This document shows positions 35,464-42,937 of a stretch of 64,000 nucleotides of DNA, in pieces (position 1 is the stretch's first letter; each line of letters opens with the position of its first letter). Both the position numbers and the translations under genes were made by a program. The stretch comes from Deltaproteobacteria bacterium. GTDB taxonomy: Bacteria > Desulfobacterota > Desulfobacteria > Desulfobacterales > UBA5852. The notes under the pieces were generated by a model that saw nothing but the letters and a program-made list of their open reading frames with translations, did not search any database and was not told the origin of the DNA. The stretch lies in the NCBI GenBank assembly GCA_020444045.1, contig JAHLLS010000013.1:99275-163274 (forward strand), read 5' to 3'.

Positions 35464-35778
35464 TTAAAAAGGCCCGGGGTTGAACACCGCTTCCATGCGT
35501 CCGCCCTCCTGGTCCGGCATGATAGGAACCAGGAAGATGTCCATGGACCCCATCCCATCGTTTTCCACCGTATAGATGCGCTGAGGCAAAACCGCCTGTC
35601 GCGGCACTCTGAACACCAGGGAAAAGGCGCGGGATGCCATCTGAGCTTCCTTGTCTCGGAAGTGATCGCCCAGTTTAGCTACTTCAATGAGTTCCGCGTC
35701 GATGGCGCCCGAATCTTCGTGACAGATGAAAAATTTTTCATGCAAATGAGACGAGAATTCCTGTGCGGTCAATTTCAT
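35464..35778 (-). CDS. DUF6916-like small protein
   Basis: This 104-residue beta-rich protein begins MKLTAQEFSSHLHEKFFICH and contains SLVFRVPRQAVLPQRIYTVE and GMGSMDIFLVPI, matching the small proteins often found next to tail-collar proteins. The function is unknown. It is the last gene in a minus-strand group with a GNAT enzyme, a tail-collar protein and an NHL-repeat protein, which argues for a shared job. Confidence 0.65.
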   Translation of the reverse strand: MKLTAQEFSSHLHEKFFICHEDSGAIDAELIEVAKLGDHFRDKEAQMASRAFSLVFRVPRQAVLPQRIYTVENDGMGSMDIFLVPIMPDQEGGRMEAVFNPGPF

Positions 35779-35838
35779 GATGTTTTCATTCCTTCCATGA
35801 GACCCGGATGAACGTGAGTAAGACTCAGTGGCATGATC

Positions 35839-36342
35839 CTAGATCGCCTGCTCTTTATTTTCTTCATTGCTTTGGGGCGTCCATTCCAGAAGGTAATAGA
35901 CCCCGTCATCTCCGACGATGGAAAAGCCCAGCCGCTTGTACAATCGCAGGGCGGGATTGTTCGTCTCAACGTGAATTCGTACCGGAACGTCCCGTTCCGC
36001 GGCCTCGGCCAATATGTCGTTGAGCAAACGTGATCCTATTCCCTTGCCTCGATACTTGGTCAGCAATGCGATGTCCACGATACGTATCTCATCGTCTCTC
36101 CGATCGAGATACAACCGCCCCACGGGCCGTTTTTTTATCTGGATTACCAGGTAATCGGCATTGGGGAAGGCCTGCTCGTAAAACCGCCTTTGGGTATCGA
36201 ATTGCATGGCCAGGAAGCCATTTTTTTGACTCTGGGGCCAATCAAGTGGCGCCAGTTCGTCTTCCCTCGAACTGGCGTACACCCGCTGTAAAAACTGGCT
36301 GTCACCACTTTCAACGGGCCGGAGGTCTATGAAAGGCTTCAT
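35839..36342 (-). CDS. GNAT-family acetyltransferase
   Basis: This 167-residue cytoplasmic acetyltransferase has the acetyl-CoA motif A as VDIALLTKYRGKGIGSRLL near residues 90-108 and motif B near NNPALRLYKRLGFSIVGDD. Length and layout are normal for single-domain GNATs. It sits between the DUF6916-like and tail-collar genes. Its substrate may be a protein of this cluster, such as an N-terminal amine, but the sequence does not show it. Confidence 0.88.
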   Translation of the reverse strand: MKPFIDLRPVESGDSQFLQRVYASSREDELAPLDWPQSQKNGFLAMQFDTQRRFYEQAFPNADYLVIQIKKRPVGRLYLDRRDDEIRIVDIALLTKYRGKGIGSRLLNDILAEAAERDVPVRIHVETNNPALRLYKRLGFSIVGDDGVYYLLEWTPQSNEENKEQAI

Positions 36343-36571
36343 AAGCAGTCTCTGTTCCTGAAAATTTGAAATTTGCGGTTAGCGCTCGGAACCTCGAGTA
36401 GGCCGGCGCTGCGGATATCTATAATTTGTTGCAGGACTTTTTAAGCAGAATTCATACCAACTAGAGATGCTCGACAAAAATATCGTGATCAAGACCGGCC
36501 CCGCCTGGAACGGGACCAGGTCTTGCCTGTTTCGAACAATGTTTGCTGCCGGAGAGTCTGATCTGTGCCGC

Positions 36572-36964
36572 TTAGCTTCTGGACGGATATATCCCGTAAA
36601 GGGCGATGCAAAAATTCACCGTCAGAAACGGCTGCATGTTGTTGTCGGGCTCCAACTTTGGCTGCTGCATGGGCATTTGACTGCCTTGCAGCGCAGCCGT
36701 GCTGCTGATGGTTTCGTCTCCTCCCGATTGGGCTATCGTCCGGTTGGTGAGTCCCGGCCCTTGTCCACGATGAATCGCGACGCGGCCGCGCAGATCGGGA
36801 AGCGCGAAGGTGGTCGTGCAGTCGCCCCCGTAGTTGCAGCCGAGAAGTGAGAATAGGGCCGGGTTCTGAGAAATTGACATAATCTGACCGTCACAAAAGG
36901 CCCAGTTCTGCGGGGCATAGTTGAATCCGAACATTCTGATTTCGCCGTAAAATGGTTCTGACAT
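36572..36964 (-). CDS. Phage tail-collar (microcystin-dependent-like) protein
   Basis: This 130-residue protein has EPFYGEIRMFGFNYAPQNWA at the N terminus, SLLGCNYGGDCTTTFALPDL and RVAIHRGQGPGLTNRTI in the middle and a terminal NFCIALYGIYPSRS, all hallmarks of the tail-collar family. The usual region between the QSGGDET segment and the NMQPFLTVNF segment is shorter than in the common 165-180-residue members, with Met- and Gln-rich sequence in place of a His-rich one. Such proteins form trimeric fibre tips in phages and contractile systems, but are also found alone in bacteria. No other phage gene is nearby. AAGGAAAC precedes the ATG. Confidence 0.82.
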   Translation of the reverse strand: MSEPFYGEIRMFGFNYAPQNWAFCDGQIMSISQNPALFSLLGCNYGGDCTTTFALPDLRGRVAIHRGQGPGLTNRTIAQSGGDETISSTAALQGSQMPMQQPKLEPDNNMQPFLTVNFCIALYGIYPSRS

Positions 36965-36985
36965 TTCTTGTTTCCTTCGTAAGTA

Positions 36986-37894
36986 TTAAGCTTGAACAGC
37001 CGCGGGATCGAAGCCGGGCTGAGCGTAAATGTATAACGTTTCGCCGGGCGCCCAATCGACGCAGAGCGGAATCGCTATTCGCCCGTCATCCAGAGTCGGT
37101 TTATATCGTTCCACAGGCTGATGAGAGCCGTCGAACACCTGCACGTATCCGCTCACCGCGTCCGAAACATAGCTGAAGCCGTTTGAGTCGATGATGATCG
37201 CGCTCGGGTCGAGGAACTGCCCGTCATCATGGCCATGGGAGCCATAGGAGCCGAGGTATGCGCCTTCCTTGGTGTACATCTGCACGCGCGCGTTTCCGGC
37301 GTCCACCACATGGACTTCGCCGTTGGGGGAAATATCCACGCTTTCGGGATGATTAAGCGCGCCGCCTTCGGTTCCCAATTCTCCGAACCTGCGAGCCGGA
37401 TTTCCCTCGGGATCGAAAACCTGAATGCGGTGGTTGTGGGCGTCACTTACATACAGAAAGCCGTCTACATCCACGGCGATGTCGTTCGGATAGTTGAGAT
37501 CATCATCGCCGCTTCCCGGATCGCCGATCTGAAACTGCGCGTTTCCGTTTTCATCCACCACTTCGATTTGGCTGCTGCCATGATCCACGATATACAGCAA
37601 ACCATTGGGGCCCGGTCTCATCTCCATGGGATAGTTTGTCTGGCCGGGCTCGTCTCCCAATCCGCCGCTCTCCCAGAGTATCGAGCCGTCGATATTGTAT
37701 CGAACCAGTTTGTGCTCCAGACTGATGAGTTCATACAGATTGTTGTTATAATCATAGATGAGCCGTCGCTCCCCCACGGTGGAAGGACGCGGCGATTGTA
37801 CACCCGAACTCGAGTCCGAGCCGCACCCATAGGGGAGCAGGCCGGCCGCGATGACCGCCTGGCCGGTGTATTTCAGAAAATCCCTTCTGTTCAC
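36986..37894 (-). CDS. Tat-exported NHL-repeat beta-propeller protein
   Basis: This 302-residue secreted protein starts from GTG at 37894 after AAGGAG. RRDFLKYTGQAVIAAGLLPYGC at the start is a twin-arginine signal, and the Cys in PYGC could be a lipobox. Five or so NHL repeats follow, e.g. YPNDIAVDVDGFLYVSDAHN and RIQVFDPEGNPARRFG. These form a propeller that binds proteins, sugars or ions, usually not enzymatic. It is the first gene of the tail-collar cluster and 21 bases ahead of the collar gene. Confidence 0.85.
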   Translation of the reverse strand: MNRRDFLKYTGQAVIAAGLLPYGCGSDSSSGVQSPRPSTVGERRLIYDYNNNLYELISLEHKLVRYNIDGSILWESGGLGDEPGQTNYPMEMRPGPNGLLYIVDHGSSQIEVVDENGNAQFQIGDPGSGDDDLNYPNDIAVDVDGFLYVSDAHNHRIQVFDPEGNPARRFGELGTEGGALNHPESVDISPNGEVHVVDAGNARVQMYTKEGAYLGSYGSHGHDDGQFLDPSAIIIDSNGFSYVSDAVSGYVQVFDGSHQPVERYKPTLDDGRIAIPLCVDWAPGETLYIYAQPGFDPAAVQA

Positions 37895-38068
37895 GGGTGA
37901 TCTCCTTACTGCAGATAGTGTGAGTTGATGTGAAACCTGGCAGTGAGGTGATGAAAGAAGTATTAAAAATGCGAAAATTCACCTTTAATGCTTTCCAACC
38001 TCTGGGGTCACTCATCGACGCTTGTGAACGATTACTTGAGGTGTAAATAACCGGTGTTTAGAAAAAGA

Positions 38069-38098
38069 TTGACCTTTGAAAACAAACCATGATATTAA
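38069..38098 (+). promoter_or_regulatory. Promoter of the DtxR/MntR-type regulator gene
   Basis: TTGACC (38069-38074) and TATTAA (38093-38098) are separated by 18 bases. Transcription would start near 38105, just before the palindrome at 38113. Confidence 0.45.
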
Positions 38099-38112
38099 GC
38101 AATACAAAGTAA

Positions 38113-38128
38113 GTTAGCATTTGCTAAC
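38113..38128. promoter_or_regulatory. Palindromic operator GTTAGCA-TT-TGCTAAC
   Basis: A perfect seven-base inverted repeat with a two-base spacer lies 15 bases before the ATG of the DtxR/MntR-type gene and just downstream of its likely promoter. The TTAGC/GCTAA core is like known DtxR- and MntR-type boxes, so it is probably where the regulator represses its own gene when metal is plentiful. Confidence 0.65.
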
Positions 38129-38143
38129 AAAAAGACCGACCCT

Positions 38144-38677
38144 ATGACACAGAGCAGAAAAAACGATATTCCTGATAAGCCTTTGACTTCCGTGATGGAG
38201 GATTATCTTGAAGCCATCGCCATCCTCGATGAGGAAAGAAAGGTAGTCAGGGTCAAGGATATCGCCAAAAAGCTGGGGGTTAAAATGCCCTCGGTTACCA
38301 GTATGCTTAAAACTCTCAGTCTTAGGGGATTAATCAATTACCAAAAATACGAATACGTTGAATTGACAAAAAAAGGCGCCGACATCGGCAAAAACATGCG
38401 GCGCAAACATCGGGTGATCCGCGCGTTTCTGACCGATTTTCTGAGGGTCGATTTTGAAACGGCCGACGACGAAGCCTGTCAGATGGAACACGCTCTCAGC
38501 TCGTCGACTTTGGATAGCCTGACCGATTTCATGGAATTCATTCAAACCTGCCCCCGGGCGGGACAAACCTGGCTTGACTACTTTGCTGAATATCAGCGCA
38601 CTGGACGGAGGCAGGAACACTGTACGGAATGCGTGGAATTGTTCTCCTGCGGGCTTAATCGGCGCCTCGATTCATAG
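38144..38677 (+). CDS. DtxR/MntR-type metal-dependent transcription repressor
   Basis: This is a 177-residue DNA-binding protein. The N-terminal winged helix (about residues 15-80) has SVMEDYLEAIAIL, VRVKDIAKKLGVKMPSVTSM and LINYQKYEYVELTKKG. The metal-binding dimerisation domain (about 80-140) has KHRVIRAFL, a conserved Cys-x-x-Glu-His (CQMEHALS) and so likely responds to Fe or Mn. The C-terminal tail adds HCTECVELFSC, a small Cys/His cluster that could bind another metal. It sits before the Feo and porin genes and has a palindrome at its own start, so it is the obvious local iron regulator. Confidence 0.9.
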   Translation: MTQSRKNDIPDKPLTSVMEDYLEAIAILDEERKVVRVKDIAKKLGVKMPSVTSMLKTLSLRGLINYQKYEYVELTKKGADIGKNMRRKHRVIRAFLTDFLRVDFETADDEACQMEHALSSSTLDSLTDFMEFIQTCPRAGQTWLDYFAEYQRTGRRQEHCTECVELFSCGLNRRLDS

Positions 38678-38812
38678 ACTCTGGTCGCGCGCTGTGTGGG
38701 TATGTGTAGCCGGCGCAAGAAACCGCGCCAAAAAGAAAATAAAGGCGAATATGAGCGTTTTTCAAATTCAAGCGACGTGGCCTGATTCATTTTAAAATAT
38801 TTAATATTTTTT

Positions 38813-38832
38813 TTGACTATAGAGTTAGTCAA
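38813..38832. promoter_or_regulatory. Palindrome TTGACTA/TAGTCAA upstream of a small gene
   Basis: Seven-base arms with a six-base spacer lie in an AT-rich block 28 bases before the gene at 38860 and overlap TATAGA (a possible -10 box at 38818-38823). The arms differ from the operator at 38113, sharing only TTAG/CTA elements, so it may be a weaker site for the same regulator or one for another protein. Confidence 0.45.
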
Positions 38833-38859
38833 TTCAAACAACGGTATGGGGATCTAATA

Positions 38860-39168
38860 TTGAATCGCGATGTTCGGGAATTGGATGTTCAGGAGCTGAT
38901 GAACGCCGTTAGCAAAAGCGTTAACGAATTACATCAGGAAATTGAAACACATCACCTTCTTGTCGCTTCCGTTTTGGAACAAAAGGTTGACGAGCGCCGT
39001 CTGGAAAAGCTGCAAAAAAATCTCGCGCTCTGTCCTCGGGAAGCAAAACTCAAGGCGGTCATTCATGAGGCTATCGAAACCCTGGATGAGAGCAGGAAAG
39101 CGTTTAAAAGCAAGAAACTGGAGGCCCTGCGAAAAAAGCTGACCCGTGTGTTGATAGACGCTGAATAG
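38860..39168 (+). CDS. Small helical hypothetical protein
   Basis: These 102 residues are predicted to be almost all helix: LDVQELMNAVSKSVNELHQEIETHHL, then heptad-like KLQKNLALCPREAKLKAVIHEA and a very basic C terminus (KAFKSKKLEALRKKLTRV). No family is recognised. It starts with TTG about nine bases after GGGGA; an ATG at 38902 is another possible start. It lies between the metal regulator and the first copy of the RNA-like motif, and its stop codon is 16 bases before that motif, so it probably shares its transcript with the STAS-like gene. Confidence 0.55.
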   Translation: MNRDVRELDVQELMNAVSKSVNELHQEIETHHLLVASVLEQKVDERRLEKLQKNLALCPREAKLKAVIHEAIETLDESRKAFKSKKLEALRKKLTRVLIDAE

Positions 39169-39184
39169 CGCGCCGGTAAACGAT

Positions 39185-39265
39185 CTTACGGTTTTCGCGC
39201 TCTTTTTTAGGCGCGGGAAAAGTGAAGGCGTGACCCGAATGAACCATATCGGGAAGCGCTTTTTT
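39185..39265 (+). promoter_or_regulatory. Candidate leader RNA, copy A, before the STAS-like gene
   Basis: CTTACGG (39185-39191) is followed by a hairpin (TTTTCGCGC with GCGCGGGAAAA) and the box AAGTGAAGGCG (39220-39230). The stretch CCCGA/TCGGG plus the box and AAGCGCTTTTTT then forms an intrinsic terminator ending at 39265. The same order of elements occurs at 39762 and 42769. CTTACGG can also pair with CCGGTAA just upstream, which would compete with the hairpin. It is not a riboswitch class I recognise. Confidence 0.6.
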
Positions 39266-39305
39266 CTATCATGAATTAACGCGAACCATATGAGGAACGA
39301 CGGTC

Positions 39306-39680
39306 ATGAGCGCCAATTTTGAGATCGACTTTAAAGACAGTAACGGCAATCTGCATATTGACTTGAAGGGTGATTTCGACGGCAGTTCAGCGTGGGAGTT
39401 AATCAACCTTATTCATGAAAAATATAATGGGCTCGGAAGAGTCTACATAGACACCGAAAAGCTGGGCTGCGTGCATCCATTCGGCGTTAGTGTATTCCGG
39501 CGCCGCCTCAATCCGATTTGGCTTCCGCTCAACCGCCTCTTTGTCAAAGGAAAGAAGGGATTCGATATTGCGCCGAAAGGCAGCAAGGTCGTGGTGATAC
39601 CGGCAAAGCGCGGACCTCGGCGCAAGAGCGATTTCGACCCTTGCCAGCGCGCCGTGTCACAAAAGGAAATGACATCATAG
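39306..39680 (+). CDS. STAS-like small protein of unknown role
   Basis: These 124 residues have a strand-loop pattern like anti-sigma-factor antagonists (STAS): IDLKGDFDGSSAWELINLI near residues 18-36 and RVYIDTEKLGCVHPFGVSVF near 45-64. The C-terminal third is basic (AKRGPRRKS). The phosphorylatable Ser of true anti-anti-sigma factors cannot be assigned with confidence. GAGGA precedes the ATG. The terminator of motif copy A lies 40 bases upstream, so its expression is probably controlled by read-through. Its position before feoA suggests involvement in iron response, but this is only by location. Confidence 0.55.
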   Translation: MSANFEIDFKDSNGNLHIDLKGDFDGSSAWELINLIHEKYNGLGRVYIDTEKLGCVHPFGVSVFRRRLNPIWLPLNRLFVKGKKGFDIAPKGSKVVVIPAKRGPRRKSDFDPCQRAVSQKEMTS

Positions 39681-39691
39681 CGATTATTCGG

Positions 39692-39720
39692 TTGACAAAA
39701 GGATTTCTTTTCGATAGATA
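39692..39720 (+). promoter_or_regulatory. Promoter of the feoABC genes
   Basis: TTGACA (39692-39697) and TAGATA (39715-39720) have a 17-base spacer. A start near 39727 gives a leader of about 150 bases holding the AGCCTA/TAGGCT hairpin (39740-39758) and motif copy B. It would let feoABC be transcribed separately from the genes upstream. Confidence 0.5.
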
Positions 39721-39761
39721 GGCACATCATAAATAGAACAGCCTAACAAAAGTAGGCTTAC

Positions 39762-39848
39762 CTTGCGGTCTTCGGCCGGAATAATGGCGCGGAGAAAGTG
39801 AAGGCGCGCTTTGGGACACGAATGAGAGCCCCATGTGCGCCTTTTTTT
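39762..39848 (+). promoter_or_regulatory. Candidate leader RNA, copy B, before feoA
   Basis: CTTGCGG (39762-39768), a hairpin (TCTTC and GCC arms with GGC and GGAGA), the box AAGTGAAGGCG (39797-39807 region) and then an intrinsic terminator in which AAGGCGC pairs with GCGCCTT ahead of seven T residues (39842-39848). An extra hairpin, AGCCTA (39740) with TAGGCT (39753), lies just upstream. It sits between the feo promoter and the feoA start at 39879. Hairpin arms differ from copies A and C but still pair, which favours a conserved RNA fold. Confidence 0.65.
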
Positions 39849-39878
39849 ATGCGGCACAAACAAAACGGGGGTTGAAAC

Positions 39879-40112
39879 ATGTTCTTATCCATTCGTGACC
39901 TGGAGATGAACTCTAAAGGCAAAGTTGTAGGTTATTCACGCAGTTCCAAATCCTATATGGATCGACTGCTGGCCATGGGCCTCACCAAAGGCGCCGAGTT
40001 TACGGTAACACGGGTCGCTCCCCTCGGAGATCCCGTGGAAATTCGTTTGAGAGGTTTCAGTCTTACACTCAGAAAAGCGGAAGCGGACGCGATTCTGGTT
40101 GAAAGGGGTTGA
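39879..40112 (+). CDS. feoA: FeoA, SH3-like component of ferrous iron transport
   Basis: This 77-residue cytoplasmic protein is required for or modulates FeoB. It is a single SH3-like domain: GKVVGYSRSSKSYMDRLLAM near residues 14-33, then LTKGAEFTVTRVAPLGDPVE, VRLRGFSLTLRK type ending (EIRLRGFSLTLRKAEADAI). It ends four bases before the FeoB start and the two are probably translated together. The leader carries motif copy B. The length is typical. Confidence 0.9.
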   Translation: MFLSIRDLEMNSKGKVVGYSRSSKSYMDRLLAMGLTKGAEFTVTRVAPLGDPVEIRLRGFSLTLRKAEADAILVERG

Positions 40113-40116
40113 AAGC

Positions 40117-42444
40117 ATGAAACCGATGGTCATTGCCCTCACGGGAAATCCGAACTGCGGTAAAACCACTCTTTTCAATACTTTGACTGGAACAAAACAG
40201 AGAGTCGGAAACTGGCCCGGTGTTACCGTGGAAAGAAAGATGGGGCGTTATGAGTATAAGGAAAGGGAAATAGAAGTTGTTGACCTCCCGGGTATCTACG
40301 CCATGTCCGCCACCTCATTGGATGAGCGGATAGCCCGGGATTATGTGGTTTCCGGAGATCCGGACCTAATCGTCAATATTCTCGACGCCTCAAACCTCGA
40401 ACGAAATCTCTATCTCACTGCGCAGCTTCTGGAAATGAAGGTTCCACTGGTGCTCGCTTTGAACATGATGGATATCGCCAAGCAGCGCAAAATAGCGATC
40501 GATGTGAAAAAACTGGCGGCGTATCTGGATTGTCCCGTGGTTCCGATCGTCGCCAATAGAAACCAGGGGACGGATCAGCTCAAGGACGTCATCAATAATG
40601 CGCTGCGAGAAAAACATATCTCCTCCGCCGTGGTCCACTATCCTCCGGAAATGGAACGCGCCATCGGGGAATTGATCCCACGCATCGAGGGTACGGCCAG
40701 GGAAATCGAGGTCGACGCTCGATGGCTTGCGGTCAAGCTCCTTGAGGAAGACGAGACGATTTCCGAAGCGGTAGGGCCGTCGGTAGACTCGTTCCTGAAT
40801 GAAACCAGGAAGAAAATCGAATCCGCGCTCAATGACGATCCGGACATTATCGTGGCTGACGGCCGCTACGGGTTTATCAACGGGATCTACAGGGACGCGG
40901 TGGAAAAAAGATACGAGATCAGAAAGAGCGTTTCGGACGCCATAGACAATATCGCGCTCAACCGTGTGCTTGGAATTCCTCTCTTCCTGTTGGCCATGTA
41001 CCTGACCTTTATGCTCACCATCAATATCGGCGGCTGCTTTATAGACTTTTTCGACATCCTGTTCGGAACAGTTTTCGTGGACGGTTTTGGGCGAGCGCTC
41101 AGCGCGCTGAACACGCCGGAATGGCTTGTGACGCTTCTCGCGGGCGGTATCGGCGGGGGCATCCAGACCATGGCCACCTTTATACCTCCTATCGCTCTTA
41201 TGTTCCTGTGCCTGGCCGTACTTGAGGATTCCGGCTATATGGCCAGGGCCGCGTTCGTCATGGACCGGTTTATGAGGTACGTCGGTCTGCCGGGCAAGTC
41301 CTTTGTCCCCATGCTGGTTGGTTTCGGGTGCAACGTTCCGGCTATCATGGCGACCCGGACCCTGGACAATGAAAGAGACAGAACCCTGACGATCATGATG
41401 AACCCCTTTATGTCCTGCGGCGCCCGGTTGCCGGTCTACGCTCTGTTCGCGGCCGCTTTTTTTCCGACCGGCGGCGGAGCGCTGGTCTTCGGGCTCTATC
41501 TCACGGGCATAGCGTTGGCCGTAATGACGGGGCTTATTCTCAAAAGCACGGTGCTGCAGGGTCAAACCTCTCACTTTATCATGGAGCTTCCTCCCTACCA
41601 TATGCCCACGATTCGGGGGGTGCTGATTCACGCGTACAGCAGGCTGAAAGCGTTCATGTTTCGCGCGGGAAAAATACTCATGCCCATGTTCGTTATCCTG
41701 GCTTTTCTGAACGCCATCGGAACCGACGGCTCCTTTGGCAATGAAGACAGCAAAAACTCGGTGCTGAGCGCGGCGGGCCGCTCTATTACCCCCATTTTCG
41801 AACCCATGGGGCTCACAAAAGAAAACTGGCCGGCCACGGTGGGATTGTTCACCGGCATATTCGCCAAGGAAGCCGTTGTGGGAACGCTCGACTCGCTTTA
41901 CACGACCATCGCCCAGGCGGAAGAAGGCGAAGGCGAGGAGGAAAGCTTCAACTTCTGGGGCGGTGTCGGGGAAGCGTTCGCTTCCATACCAGCGGCGTTC
42001 TCCGAAATTGGAGGAGCGCTGTTTGATCCTCTGGGGATCGGCAGTGTGGGCAATGTGTCCGATATTGAAGCGGCGGCTGAAGAGCAGGGGATCGCCAGCT
42101 CCACGTTCGGGATCATGGTAAAGAGTTTTGACGGCAGAGTCGGGGCCATAGCCTATCTTCTGTTCGTATTGATATATTATCCCTGCCTGGCGGCTGTGGC
42201 GGCCATCTATCGGGAAACGAACCTGCGTTGGACAATCTTTGCCGCGACCTATCTTACCTTGCTCGCCTGGGCGACGGCCACACTCTTCTATCAGATAGGG
42301 ACCTTTGCGCGGCATCCGGGATCATCCCTTGTCTGGGTCGCGATACTGGGGATTGCGTTTGGCCTGTTCCTCTATGGCATGAGACGGGCCGCAGGCAAGA
42401 TACCGGTAAAGGGCCATGCGCCGCACGCCGTTCAACCAGTGTAA
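40117..42444 (+). CDS. feoB: FeoB, ferrous iron transporter with GTPase domain
   Basis: This inner-membrane Fe(II) transporter is about 775 residues long. The N-terminal G domain has GNPNCGKTT (G1, residues 8-16), DLPGIY (G3), LNMMD (G4) and a guanine-dissociation region to about residue 265. About ten membrane segments follow with the two Gate motifs (GCNVPAIMATRTL near 408 and TGIFAKEAVVGTLD near 580). The ATG at 40117 is chosen because it follows GGGGTTGAAAGC; a TTG six codons earlier is unlikely. It is intact at all conserved sites. A short acidic insertion (EEGEGEEE) near residue 608 is typical. Confidence 0.95.
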   Translation: MKPMVIALTGNPNCGKTTLFNTLTGTKQRVGNWPGVTVERKMGRYEYKEREIEVVDLPGIYAMSATSLDERIARDYVVSGDPDLIVNILDASNLERNLYLTAQLLEMKVPLVLALNMMDIAKQRKIAIDVKKLAAYLDCPVVPIVANRNQGTDQLKDVINNALREKHISSAVVHYPPEMERAIGELIPRIEGTAREIEVDARWLAVKLLEEDETISEAVGPSVDSFLNETRKKIESALNDDPDIIVADGRYGFINGIYRDAVEKRYEIRKSVSDAIDNIALNRVLGIPLFLLAMYLTFMLTINIGGCFIDFFDILFGTVFVDGFGRALSALNTPEWLVTLLAGGIGGGIQTMATFIPPIALMFLCLAVLEDSGYMARAAFVMDRFMRYVGLPGKSFVPMLVGFGCNVPAIMATRTLDNERDRTLTIMMNPFMSCGARLPVYALFAAAFFPTGGGALVFGLYLTGIALAVMTGLILKSTVLQGQTSHFIMELPPYHMPTIRGVLIHAYSRLKAFMFRAGKILMPMFVILAFLNAIGTDGSFGNEDSKNSVLSAAGRSITPIFEPMGLTKENWPATVGLFTGIFAKEAVVGTLDSLYTTIAQAEEGEGEEESFNFWGGVGEAFASIPAAFSEIGGALFDPLGIGSVGNVSDIEAAAEEQGIASSTFGIMVKSFDGRVGAIAYLLFVLIYYPCLAAVAAIYRETNLRWTIFAATYLTLLAWATATLFYQIGTFARHPGSSLVWVAILGIAFGLFLYGMRRAAGKIPVKGHAPHAVQPV

Positions 42445-42470
42445 CTTTCAGGATAAAGCGAGATACCGGC

Positions 42471-42692
42471 ATGATACTTTCGGAAATCAGGACATATTTT
42501 TCAAATCATCGTTTGGCTTCCCTCAACGATCTAAGCGCTTATTTCGGCGTGGACCCGGACGCAATGCGGGGAATGCTTGGCCAATGGGAGCGTAAGGGAA
42601 AAGTTCGCAAGGCGGCGGGCGGCGCTTGCTGCTCGGACTGCTGCAAGTCATGCGGTTCAGATCATCTTGAATTCTATGAATGGATCGGATGA
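42471..42692 (+). CDS. feoC: FeoC-like winged-helix protein with cysteine cluster
   Basis: This 73-residue protein has a winged helix (LSEIRTYFSNHRLASLNDLS, then FGVDPDAMRGMLGQWERKGK) and a cysteine-rich loop, CCSDCCKSC, near residues 52-60. FeoC proteins of this layout bind a 4Fe-4S cluster and may sense iron or oxygen and protect FeoB from proteolysis or regulate transcription. It starts 27 bases after feoB. A much longer frame upstream in the same phase is a shadow of feoB. Confidence 0.85.
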   Translation: MILSEIRTYFSNHRLASLNDLSAYFGVDPDAMRGMLGQWERKGKVRKAAGGACCSDCCKSCGSDHLEFYEWIG

Positions 42693-42768
42693 ACGACCCT
42701 GACGTCAGCGCAGGGGTTGTTTTTAACTAATTCAACTGAATGCGCCGGTCATTGAAATCGGCGGCGGT

Positions 42769-42852
42769 CTTACGGATCTCGACATAGGACGGGGTAAGTG
42801 AAGGCGCTATCGGACTCGAACAGTTTTGGCGAGTCCGCGGCGCCTTCTTTTT
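42769..42852 (+). promoter_or_regulatory. Candidate leader RNA, copy C, before the helical protein and porin genes
   Basis: CTTACGG (42769-42775), the hairpin ATCTCG/CGGGGT, and the box AAGTGAAGGCG (42796-42806), then a long intrinsic terminator: GAAGGCGC with GCGCCTTC enclosing CGGACTCG/CGAGTCCG, followed by TTTTT at 42848-42852. An extra hairpin (CGCCG/CGGCG, 42743-42763) lies upstream, as in copy B. It is 77 bases after feoC and 86 before the next gene. Confidence 0.65.
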
Positions 42853-42937
42853 GTGTGGAGCGGTTCATCGGAGAGTCAGCGGCGTGTCCAGGCGGAACGG
42901 CGCCCAGCGAATCACATCTACAAAAGGAGATTATGAC

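Noticed and set aside
40390..42315. A 641-codon open frame antisense to feoB
   Set aside because: It is the long shadow expected opposite a GC-rich gene. The FeoB reading has all family motifs and the antisense one resembles nothing.
42228..42470. Upstream extension of the FeoC frame into feoB
   Set aside because: It is a shadow of feoB. The ATG at 42471 gives the normal FeoC length and begins the winged helix.
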